Assembly: GCA_002840125.1 (NCBI GenBank)
Contig: PGZF01000001.1
Span: forward strand, 1,369,237 to 1,433,236
Reading direction: 5' to 3'
Source of the DNA: Gammaproteobacteria bacterium HGW-Gammaproteobacteria-15
GTDB lineage: Bacteria; Pseudomonadota; Gammaproteobacteria; Enterobacterales; Alteromonadaceae
Length of the DNA: 64,000 bases
Below the pieces are notes generated by a model. The model worked only from the letters and a program-made list of their open reading frames with translations, searched no databases and was not told where the DNA came from. Shown here in pieces: positions 43,627 through 51,449 of the stretch. Numbering within the stretch: the first letter of the stretch is position 1; each line of letters opens with the position of its first letter. The translations under genes were made by a program, and so were the position numbers.

Positions 43627-44922
43627 TTAAAAGCCAAACTGCTTTGGTAACCATTCACTGATTGCCGGCACATAAGTTACCAGCATCAGCACCACAAACA
43701 TCGCCAGATATAACGGCATTAACGGCCGGATAATGGCTTCAAGCTTGGTTTTGGCAATAGCACAACTAACAAACAGCACGCTGCCCACCGGCGGTGACAC
43801 CAGGCCGATAGATAAATTAAGTACCATCATAATGCCAAAATGCAGCGGGCTCATGCCCAGCTCTACCGCTACCGGCAGGAAAATCGGCGTAAAAATCAGC
43901 ACTGCCGGGGTCATATCCATAAAGGCGCCTACCAGCAGTAAAATCAGGTTAATCATCAACAGAATTAACAGCGGATTATCGCTAAGCGCCAGCATGCCTG
44001 CACTTATTGCCTGCGGAATTTGCTCGTAAGATAAAATCCATGACATGGCCGATGAGGTAGCAATAAGCGCCAGTACGATAGCCGTGGTTTCAGCCGCTTT
44101 CATTAAAATGCCGGGCAGTTCAGTAGTGTTTACTTCGCGGTAAATGCCTACTGCTAATATCAGCGAATACACTACCGCAATAGCGCCGGCTTCAGTGGCA
44201 GTAAATACGCCGCTGACAATGCCGCCAATAACGAGGAAAATCATAAACAGGCTGGGCAAGGCTGCCGCCACTTTTTGTACCACCAACTTAAGCGGTAAAC
44301 GGGCCGCTATCGGATAGTCCTTTAGCTTGGCGTAACCGGCACACACGATCATTAATGATGCACCCAGCAAAATACCCGGCAGGTAACCGGCAATAAACAA
44401 GGCCGCAATCGATACGCCACCGCTGGCAATGGCATACACAATAAGAATATTACTGGGTGGAATAAGCATGCCGGTAGTCGCGGCAGCGGCAGTAACAGCG
44501 GCGCTGTAGTTAACATCGTAGCCCTGCTTTTTCATCTCCGGCAGCATAAAACTACCAATGGCCGAGGTTGCCGCTACGGCCGAGCCGGAGATAGCGCCGA
44601 AAAACATACAGGACATCACATTAACCAGTGCCAGGCCGCCGGGTAACATACCCACCAGCGCCATGGCGCACTCAATCAGCCGTTTGGCAATACCGCCGCG
44701 GCCCATAATCAGGCCCGACAACACAAAAAACGGTATGGCCAGCAGCGCAAAGCTGTTAATGCCACCAGCCATACGCTGCGCCATGGTAGTAACCGCCGGC
44801 ATAAAGTCGACACTAAGCAACATAGTGGCCAGCGTTGCCAGGCCAATACAAAATGAAATAGGTACGTTAAGCAGCAACAGGCCGAAAAACACCAGCAGTA
44901 ACACCAGAATCGCCATTTCCAT
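43627..44922 (-). CDS. TRAP transporter large permease (DctM type)
   Basis: The 431-aa integral membrane protein has about 12 spans and the DctM signatures GINSFALLAIPFFVLSGLIM, GRGGIAKRLIECA and PPSNILIVYA. It forms the sodium-driven channel of a TRAP uptake system in the inner membrane. Its ATG overlaps the stop of the small permease gene by 1 nt (TAATG). With the small permease and the binding protein it probably imports galacturonate or unsaturated oligomer products into the cytoplasm. Confidence 0.92.
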   Translation of the reverse strand: MEMAILVLLLVFFGLLLLNVPISFCIGLATLATMLLSVDFMPAVTTMAQRMAGGINSFALLAIPFFVLSGLIMGRGGIAKRLIECAMALVGMLPGGLALVNVMSCMFFGAISGSAVAATSAIGSFMLPEMKKQGYDVNYSAAVTAAAATTGMLIPPSNILIVYAIASGGVSIAALFIAGYLPGILLGASLMIVCAGYAKLKDYPIAARLPLKLVVQKVAAALPSLFMIFLVIGGIVSGVFTATEAGAIAVVYSLILAVGIYREVNTTELPGILMKAAETTAIVLALIATSSAMSWILSYEQIPQAISAGMLALSDNPLLILLMINLILLLVGAFMDMTPAVLIFTPIFLPVAVELGMSPLHFGIMMVLNLSIGLVSPPVGSVLFVSCAIAKTKLEAIIRPLMPLYLAMFVVLMLVTYVPAISEWLPKQFGF

Positions 44923-45422
44923 TATTGCATCCCCTCTACTACCGGTGTCGGTGTGTTACAGGCCATAAAATACAGCTGGCAAATACCATAAAACGCAATC
45001 AGCACACCGGATAACGGCACAGCAATATAGATATAAGCCATCTTAATACCCAGTGCGGCTGACATCTGGTTTAGCTCATAGGTCAGTGCTACCAGGTTAC
45101 CGCCACCAATCACCATTACGGCAATGGCAAAAATCACTACCGATGCTGTCAACACCATAGCCAAACGCCGCTGGATTGCCGGTGGAAACTTCTGCGTAAC
45201 GATATCCAACCCCAGATGCACACCGGTACGGTAGGCAAAGGCCGCCCCCACCATACCAATCCAGATTAAAAAGGTGCGTGACAACTCTTCAGTAATTGAG
45301 CTGGGCGCATTTAATATGTAACGAGATACGACCTGCCAGCACACCACCAGCACTATGCCGCCCATTAGCCCGGCCAGAAACCACTTAAGTAAGGTATCAA
45401 CGATATGGATTAACTTAGTCAT
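44922..45422 (-). CDS. TRAP transporter small permease (DctQ type)
   Basis: The 166-aa protein has four membrane spans and the DctQ motif EELSRTFLIWIGMVGAAFAYRTGVH region (key part RTFLIWIGMVG). It bridges the binding protein and the large permease. I start at ATG 45422 (MTKLIHIV), which overlaps the stop of the binding-protein gene by 8 nt; a longer in-frame extension to 45476 would run deep into that gene. Confidence 0.9.
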   Translation of the reverse strand: MTKLIHIVDTLLKWFLAGLMGGIVLVVCWQVVSRYILNAPSSITEELSRTFLIWIGMVGAAFAYRTGVHLGLDIVTQKFPPAIQRRLAMVLTASVVIFAIAVMVIGGGNLVALTYELNQMSAALGIKMAYIYIAVPLSGVLIAFYGICQLYFMACNTPTPVVEGMQ

Positions 45423-46422
45423 TTTTTGCCTCCATTTGCGCGCCAATATCGGCAATTTGCTGCAGTAAGGGGCCAATATCGGTTTGTTGCAGGCTTTGAT
45501 GAAACGGCGCTACCGCATCACGAAACGGCTGTTTGTCCGGGTAAATTACCTTTACGCCGGCAGCTTTCACGGCGGCCAGTGCTTCATCAGAAGATTGCTG
45601 CCAGGCTTCGCGCTGGTAGGCGATAGAATCATTAGCGGCGCGCTGCAGCCATTCCTGCTGCTGGGGTGTTAAATCCTGCCATACCGGCAGGCTGACAATC
45701 AGTACATCCGGTACTGCGGTATGCTCATCCAGAGTGTAATATTTGCTTAATTCATAATGGCGCGATAAATAAAAACTTGGCGGGTTATTTTCTGCGCCAT
45801 CTACCACGCCCTGCTGCAAAGCGGTATACAGCTCACCCCAGTCTACCGGTGTGGCAGCGCCACCTAACTCCTCAACCATCCGCACTGCGGTTTGGCTGGC
45901 CAGCACGCGGAATTTTTTGCCACGTAAATCAGCCGGAGTATTAATTTCGGTATTGGTAGAATAAAAACTGCGGCTGCCGGCATCATAGTAGCCCAGGCCG
46001 CGTAAGCGTGCCGGTTGCAGTGCCATCAGCAATTCAGTGCCGGTTTTGCCGTTTAACACCTGCCATAAATGGGCGTTGTCATTAAAAATATAGGGCACGC
46101 TAAATACGCGCATTTGCGGTACAAAGCTTTCTACTGAGCTGGCCGACACTTTAGTCATTGCCAGGCTGCCAATTTGCAGCAGTTCAACTAATTCGCGTTC
46201 ATTGCCAAGCTGGCCGCCGCTGTAGATCTCAATCTGCATAGTGCCGTTGGAATAATGCGCAAGCCGTTCGCCCATTAACACCATGGCTTTGTGCACCACA
46301 TGTTCCTGATCCAGCGCATGCGCCAGCCGTAAGGTGGTGACTTCCTGCTGCGGCTTACAGCCGATCAGCAGAGCAGCCGCCACCAACAGCAGGCCGCTGG
46401 CCCGCCGGGTGATAGTTCTCAT
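45415..46422 (-). CDS. TRAP transporter substrate-binding protein (DctP type)
   Basis: The 335-aa protein has a lipoprotein-type signal (LLIGCKPQ). DctP-family blocks follow: TLRLAHALDQEHVVHKA, IYSGGQLGNERELVE, and FRVLASQTAVRMVEELGGAATPVDWGELY, which carries the substrate-carboxylate Arg. It captures an organic acid, here most likely a uronate or a ketouronate from pectin, in the periplasm. It lies 90 nt downstream of kduI and overlaps the small permease gene. Confidence 0.9.
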   Translation of the reverse strand: MRTITRRASGLLLVAAALLIGCKPQQEVTTLRLAHALDQEHVVHKAMVLMGERLAHYSNGTMQIEIYSGGQLGNERELVELLQIGSLAMTKVSASSVESFVPQMRVFSVPYIFNDNAHLWQVLNGKTGTELLMALQPARLRGLGYYDAGSRSFYSTNTEINTPADLRGKKFRVLASQTAVRMVEELGGAATPVDWGELYTALQQGVVDGAENNPPSFYLSRHYELSKYYTLDEHTAVPDVLIVSLPVWQDLTPQQQEWLQRAANDSIAYQREAWQQSSDEALAAVKAAGVKVIYPDKQPFRDAVAPFHQSLQQTDIGPLLQQIADIGAQMEAKND

Positions 46423-46512
46423 AACTCGTCCTACCCTGTTGCTAGGAGTGGCATATCTTGCTGCATGCCTTACTCGGTACGATTGCTGCCTGCGGCAGCG
46501 AAAGGCCAGTTG

Positions 46513-47355
46513 CTACTTCATTGCACTGGCAGGAAATTTATCCATATCGTGGTAGTCCAGGTTTTCCCCGGCCATACCCCAGATAAAGGCATAATTACTG
46601 GTGCCACAACCACTGTGAATAGACCACGCCGGTGACACTACCGCCTGCTCATTGGCCACCCAAATATGCCGGGTTTCCTGCGGCTGGCCCATAAAATGAC
46701 ACACGCGCTGATCATCACCGAGGTTAAAATAAAAATAAGCTTCCATCCGCCGGTCGTGCTGGTGCGCCGGCATGGTGTTCCATACGCTGCCGGGTTTGAG
46801 CACTGTCAAGCCCATTTGCAACTGGCAGGTTTGCACCACATCGTTAATCATCAGCTGGTGAATAGCGCGCTCGTTCGAGGTCTCCAGCGCGCCCATTTGC
46901 AGCACGGTGCAGTTATCCATCGTCAGGTGTTTGGTGGGGTAAGCATGATGCGCCGGAGCAGAATTTAAATAGAATTTGGCAGGTTTTGTACTGTCATTGC
47001 TGTAAAAGCTCACATCGCGTGCGCCCATGCCAACATATAGCGCTTCAGTGTTTTTCAGCTCGTAATCGGTGCCATCAACAGACACTTTACCGCTACCGCC
47101 AACGTTGATAATACCCAGCTCACGGCGCTGCAGAAAAAACTGCGCTTTAAGTGGCTCTGGCGCGTCAAGCTTTACCTCGGCTTTTACCGGTACAGCACTA
47201 CCCACAATAACGCGCTCGTAATGGGTGTAACACAATACCAGCTTGTCTGCCTGCATCAGGTTATCTACCAGAAAATGCTGGCGTAGCTCGTCAGTGTCAT
47301 AGTGCTTTACGTCATCCGGATGTGTCGGGTAACGGCTTTCAAATAAAACAGTCAT
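46513..47355 (-). CDS. kduI: 5-dehydro-4-deoxy-D-glucuronate isomerase
   Basis: The 280-aa cupin protein has metal ligands in MPAHQHDRRMEAYFYF (two His, one Glu) and a late His in IHSGCGTSNYAFIWGM, as in E. coli KduI. It converts 4-deoxy-L-threo-5-hexosulose uronate (from unsaturated galacturonate) into 3-deoxy-D-glycero-2,5-hexodiulosonate. GAGG precedes ATG 47355. It is 27 nt after kduD, and the pair works in sequence. Confidence 0.95.
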   Translation of the reverse strand: MTVLFESRYPTHPDDVKHYDTDELRQHFLVDNLMQADKLVLCYTHYERVIVGSAVPVKAEVKLDAPEPLKAQFFLQRRELGIINVGGSGKVSVDGTDYELKNTEALYVGMGARDVSFYSNDSTKPAKFYLNSAPAHHAYPTKHLTMDNCTVLQMGALETSNERAIHQLMINDVVQTCQLQMGLTVLKPGSVWNTMPAHQHDRRMEAYFYFNLGDDQRVCHFMGQPQETRHIWVANEQAVVSPAWSIHSGCGTSNYAFIWGMAGENLDYHDMDKFPASAMK

Positions 47356-47382
47356 AAAAACCTCAGTTAAAAAGTAAATTGT

Positions 47383-48141
47383 TTAGCGCGCCAGCCAGCC
47401 GCCATCTACCGCCAGTACATGGCCATTAACATAATTGCTGGCATTTGACGCCAGAAACACCGCGGCACCGGCTAAATCTTCCGGTTCGCCCCAGCGTGCT
47501 GCCGGAATGCGTGCTGTAATAGCGGCGTTACGCTCGGTATCGGCTTGCAACGCAGCGGTGTTGTCGGTACGGAAATAACCCGGCGCAATAGCATTCACCT
47601 GAATATTGTGTTGCGCCCATTCGTTGGCCAGTGCTTTGGTCACACCGGCAATAGCATGTTTGCTGGCGGTGTACGCCGGCACGGTAATACCGCCGCTGTA
47701 GGATAACATTGAGGCGATATTAATAATTTTGCCCTGCTGGCGCTTAATCATTTCGGCACCTAAACGCTGGCTGAGTAAAAAAGCTGCGTCTAAGTTTACT
47801 GCGATCACTTTGTGCCATTCGCTCATCGGAAACTGATGCGCCGGGGCACGGAAAATAGTCCCGCCGCAGTTCACCAGAATATCAACTGTGCCTTGCGCCA
47901 GCGCCTGCTGCGCCAGTTGCTCTACTGCAGCTTCATCACTTAAATCTGCCGCCAAACCAATGGCCTCGAAGCCCTGCTCGGTAATCATTGCTACTGTATC
48001 GCGGCTGCCTGCAACAGTTGAGCTGGCACACAGCACTTTAGCACCAGCCTGCGCCAGCGCTACAGCAATAGCCTGGCCCAAACCGCGGCTGGCGCCGGTT
48101 ACCAAAGCGGTCTGCCCGGCGAGAGAAAATAATGCTGCCAT
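47383..48141 (-). CDS. kduD: 2-dehydro-3-deoxy-D-gluconate 5-dehydrogenase
   Basis: The 252-aa short-chain dehydrogenase has TGASRGLGQA for NAD binding, the catalytic Tyr-Lys in YTASKHA and Ser in SMLSYSGG. It reduces diketo-deoxy-uronate to 2-keto-3-deoxygluconate. AGGAGG lies upstream of ATG 48141. It is the first gene of kduD-kduI-TRAP-iclR-lacI and is divergent from the second TonB receptor. Confidence 0.94.
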   Translation of the reverse strand: MAALFSLAGQTALVTGASRGLGQAIAVALAQAGAKVLCASSTVAGSRDTVAMITEQGFEAIGLAADLSDEAAVEQLAQQALAQGTVDILVNCGGTIFRAPAHQFPMSEWHKVIAVNLDAAFLLSQRLGAEMIKRQQGKIINIASMLSYSGGITVPAYTASKHAIAGVTKALANEWAQHNIQVNAIAPGYFRTDNTAALQADTERNAAITARIPAARWGEPEDLAGAAVFLASNASNYVNGHVLAVDGGWLAR

Positions 48142-48181
48142 AATGGCCTCCTGCGGTTAAATAAACTTTGTCATCACGATA

Positions 48182-48204
48182 TTTCGTTCATATATGGAAC
48201 AAAA
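48182..48204. promoter_or_regulatory. KdgR-like palindrome upstream of kduD
   Basis: TTTCGTTC-N7-GAACAAAA pairs 7 of 8 positions around an AT-rich centre, 41 nt upstream of kduD. It resembles the A/T-flanked GTTTC/GAAAC type of site used by IclR-family KdgR regulators. Assignment to the IclR gene at 42783 is inference. Confidence 0.4.
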
Positions 48205-48335
48205 TTAAAATTCGAAACAACTCTAAAATATCAACTAATCAATCAGTTAAGTCATACTGGCGAGTTTTACTGACAAATTAGACTGATTTTATTATCGCCA
48301 ATAATTGACAGATTTTAGTTGATGGTGTTAGCTTT

Positions 48336-48351
48336 TTGCCATCGGTGGCAC
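48336..48351. promoter_or_regulatory. LacI-type operator (first of pair) upstream of TonB receptor 2
   Basis: TTGCCATC-GGTGGCAC is a 16-bp near-palindrome of the same type as at 41653-41668. It is in the 373-nt divergent region 48142-48514, which holds no gene. Confidence 0.6.
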
Positions 48352-48368
48352 AAAATTGCAAGTTTTTT

Positions 48369-48384
48369 TTGCCACCGGTAGACA
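48369..48384. promoter_or_regulatory. LacI-type operator (second of pair) upstream of TonB receptor 2
   Basis: TTGCCACC-GGTAGACA has a perfect left half and a degenerate right half. Its centre is 33 bp from the site at 48336-48351, exactly the spacing seen upstream of the polygalacturonase. Confidence 0.6.
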
Positions 48385-48421
48385 AAGCATATAGGCTGAA
48401 TACGAAACAAGCAAATCAACA

Positions 48422-48444
48422 GGGAGCAAAGTTACTTTGCTCCT
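48422..48444 (+). other. Stem-loop in the 5' leader of TonB receptor 2
   Basis: GGAGCAAAG and CTTTGCTCC pair perfectly around a 3-nt loop, followed by an A-rich stretch. It is about 70 nt upstream of the start codon, so it would be in the mRNA leader. A role in mRNA stability or control is possible. Confidence 0.5.
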
Positions 48445-48514
48445 GAAAAAACACAAAAAGCCCGGGCATGACTCAGGCTAAAACTACAAGTCAATTCAGG
48501 ACGAGGTATATAAA

Positions 48515-51325
48515 ATGGCTTATCGCAACACGCAATTCCGCCCCACTAAACTGGTGCGCGCGCTTACGCTGGCCGGTTTAGCTACCGTGCTTGGCGCTGC
48601 TCCGGCACTGCAGGCACAGCAAGCCGAAGAGCAACCAACAGCACAAGTACAGGAACAAGACATTGAGGTTATTACCGTAACCGGTAGCTTTCGTGGCAGC
48701 CTGGCCAGTGCTTTAAACCAGAAGCGTTTTGAAACTGGCTCTACCGACACTATCAAAGCTGAAGATATTGCTGACTTCCCGGATCTTAACTTAGCAGAGT
48801 CTTTACAGCGTATTCCTGGCGTGGCGATCAGCCGTGTTGCTGGTGAAGGCCGGCAGATTTCTGTCCGCGGCTTAGGCCCGGATTTTACCCGCGTACGCAT
48901 TAACGGTATGGAAGCACAGTCTACCAGCGGCGGTACTGACGCAATCGGCGGCGCTAACCGTGGCCGCGGGTTTGACTTTAATACCTTTTCATCTGACTTA
49001 TTCAGCGAACTAACAGTACGTAAAACGGCCTCTGCCAATGTAGAAGAAGGCTCGCTTGGCGCCACAGTAGACCTGCGCACAGCGCGGCCATTTGATTATG
49101 ACGGCTTGACCTTTGCCGCCAACGTACAGGGTGGCTATAACGATTTATCTGAAGAAGTGGACCCTAAAGGCTCATTTTTAGTCAGCAATATTTTTGCAGA
49201 CGGCAAATTTGGCGTATTGTTTTCTGCCGCTTATTCAGAGCGCAATATTAAAGACGAAGGTGCCAGTACAGTGCGCTGGAACAACGTCAATGACTTCGGT
49301 ACATACCGTGGCAACAGCCAGGCACCGGAGCTGCAACAGATTAACGATGCATTCCGGCCACGCTTACCACGCTACGATTCATACGAGCACAATGTAAAAC
49401 GCACTGGTATGGCGGCGGCATTTGAATTCCGCCCCAGCCTGGAAACCCGTTTTAATCTGGATATTTTGTACTCTAAAGATGATTCAACCCGCCAGGAAGC
49501 CTTTATGCAAGGCATCCTCAATGCCGGCGCTAACCGCCCAACTTTGGCAACCGCACCAGGCAGCACTACCGGCGGTATGAATGTACTGGATTATGAAATT
49601 GATGACACTAACACCGTAACTTATGCATCATTTGAAAATGCGCTGGTGCGCAATGAACTGCGCTACGATGAACTGTCTACTGATTTCCTGCAATTTACCT
49701 TAAGCGGCCAGCATCAGTTAACGGATAACCTGAAAATTGATGCCATGGTAGGCCGGGCGAAATCTGAATTTGATAATCCGATCCAAACAACTGTGGTAAT
49801 GCAAAAAGGCGGGCTGGACTTTAGCTATGACTACCGCGGCAGCAAGCGTGATAACCCTGAGCTGTTATTTGGCGCCGGTGCTTACGATGCTAATGGCTGG
49901 ACTATTAACAGCCTGCGTATGCGCCCGCTGGGGGCAGAAAATACCTTTGATAATGCCGGGCTTAATCTGGAATATGTATTAAATGACAGCCTGACATTGC
50001 GCGGTGGTTTCCATTATAAAAAGTTTGAATTTGAAACCCGCGAAGCACGTCTTGGCAGTGAAAACGGCTTGGCAGGTACACCGGGTTTAGCAATGCCAAC
50101 AGATCTCATCACTAGCTATGACGCAGGTATAGGCTCACAAGGTTCCTGGTTAATACCTAATCTGAATGCTTTTGCCAATGCCTACAATATTTACAGTAAT
50201 ACAGGGGAGTTTGCTGTCAGCGTTGATAACCGCCGTGTGGATAACTACTCAGCCGAAGAAAAAACCTTAGGTACTTACTTACAGCTGGCATTTGAAACTG
50301 AGGTAGGCGATACCACTATTCGCGGTGATGTTGGCGGCCGTTATATTAAAACTGATCAGTCATCTACCGCCTGGGCAACGCTGGGCGGAACAAACGAGCT
50401 GATTACTGCGGAACACAGCTACAACGAATTTTTACCGTCATTAAATCTGGTATTTGAACCGCTGGACGACGTTATTATCCGCTTTGGTTATGCTGAAGTA
50501 ATGGCGCGTGCCGGTTTAGGCAGTATTCGCCCTAACGTTTCTGTTTCAGTATCCGGTGGTTCGCGCAGTGTTAGCGGTGGTAACCCTACGCTGGAACCCA
50601 CCAAAGCCAAAACGTATGACTTAGGCTTAGAGCTGTACTTTGATAATGAATCCTTGTTAGGTGTGGCAGTATTCCGTAAGGATATCGACAGCTATGTACA
50701 GGGCCTGCGTGAAACCAAACCCTTTACCGAAACCGGCTTACCTATTCAGGCAGCAATTGATGCCTGTAATGCCGGCCCTGGTTATGGCCCGGATTGTAAT
50801 GAAAACGTAGAGTGGCAAACCAATACGCCATTAAATGGCCCTGGTGGCAACCTGTATGGCTTTGAAGTGCAGTACCAAATGCCGTTTAGCTTCCTGCCAG
50901 AATTCTGGGACCGCTTTGGCTTTGTGGGTAACTACACTTACGTAAAAGCACAGATGGATTACATCAACGCCGATGGTCAGCTGCTGGCAACCCGCGACTT
51001 ACAGGGCTTGTCAGAGTCTACCCGCAGCGCCACACTGTACTATGAAGATGATAAATTCAGCGCCCGCGTGTCGCTGACCGATCGCTCTAAGTATCTGACT
51101 ACCGCTATCGGCCGCGACAACAATGATATGGAAGGCACCAACGCTACCCGTAATATTGATGCCGCTATGTCTTACCAGTTAACCGACAACTGGCGGATCA
51201 GCTTTGAAGCACTTAACCTGACCGACGAAGTAGATGATCAATGGGTAGATTCAAGCGGCAACCGTTTAACCTACTACCACAGCACTGGTCGTCAGTACTA
51301 CTTAGGCGCTCAGTACAAGTTCTGA
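48515..51325 (+). CDS. TonB-dependent outer-membrane receptor 2 (pectin locus)
   Basis: The 936-aa protein has a signal peptide ending LQAQ, a plug with EVITVTGSFRGSL, FPDLNLAESLQRIPG and GRQISVRGLG, and a beta-barrel ending YYLGAQYKF. It is similar in layout to the receptor at 28243-31272. It starts the plus-strand run receptor, DUF4861-GH105, pectinesterase and acetylesterase. This suggests uptake of rhamnogalacturonan-derived or esterified fragments. Two LacI-type operators and a leader hairpin lie upstream. A terminator follows at 51345. Confidence 0.9.
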   Translation: MAYRNTQFRPTKLVRALTLAGLATVLGAAPALQAQQAEEQPTAQVQEQDIEVITVTGSFRGSLASALNQKRFETGSTDTIKAEDIADFPDLNLAESLQRIPGVAISRVAGEGRQISVRGLGPDFTRVRINGMEAQSTSGGTDAIGGANRGRGFDFNTFSSDLFSELTVRKTASANVEEGSLGATVDLRTARPFDYDGLTFAANVQGGYNDLSEEVDPKGSFLVSNIFADGKFGVLFSAAYSERNIKDEGASTVRWNNVNDFGTYRGNSQAPELQQINDAFRPRLPRYDSYEHNVKRTGMAAAFEFRPSLETRFNLDILYSKDDSTRQEAFMQGILNAGANRPTLATAPGSTTGGMNVLDYEIDDTNTVTYASFENALVRNELRYDELSTDFLQFTLSGQHQLTDNLKIDAMVGRAKSEFDNPIQTTVVMQKGGLDFSYDYRGSKRDNPELLFGAGAYDANGWTINSLRMRPLGAENTFDNAGLNLEYVLNDSLTLRGGFHYKKFEFETREARLGSENGLAGTPGLAMPTDLITSYDAGIGSQGSWLIPNLNAFANAYNIYSNTGEFAVSVDNRRVDNYSAEEKTLGTYLQLAFETEVGDTTIRGDVGGRYIKTDQSSTAWATLGGTNELITAEHSYNEFLPSLNLVFEPLDDVIIRFGYAEVMARAGLGSIRPNVSVSVSGGSRSVSGGNPTLEPTKAKTYDLGLELYFDNESLLGVAVFRKDIDSYVQGLRETKPFTETGLPIQAAIDACNAGPGYGPDCNENVEWQTNTPLNGPGGNLYGFEVQYQMPFSFLPEFWDRFGFVGNYTYVKAQMDYINADGQLLATRDLQGLSESTRSATLYYEDDKFSARVSLTDRSKYLTTAIGRDNNDMEGTNATRNIDAAMSYQLTDNWRISFEALNLTDEVDDQWVDSSGNRLTYYHSTGRQYYLGAQYKF

Positions 51326-51344
51326 TATCGCCTCTGGGCACTAC

Positions 51345-51375
51345 CCGCTATGCTCCGGCATAGCGGTTTTAGTTT
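51345..51375 (+). terminator. Rho-independent terminator after TonB receptor 2
   Basis: CCGCTATGC and GCATAGCGG form a 9-bp stem around the tetraloop TCCG, followed by TTTTAGTTT. Confidence 0.88.
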
Positions 51376-51449
51376 ATCCGCAAAACGCTGAGCCTCGGAA
51401 GGCCCGTTTTACCAGGCATGGACGTACGAATTGTAATAACAGGTACCTT

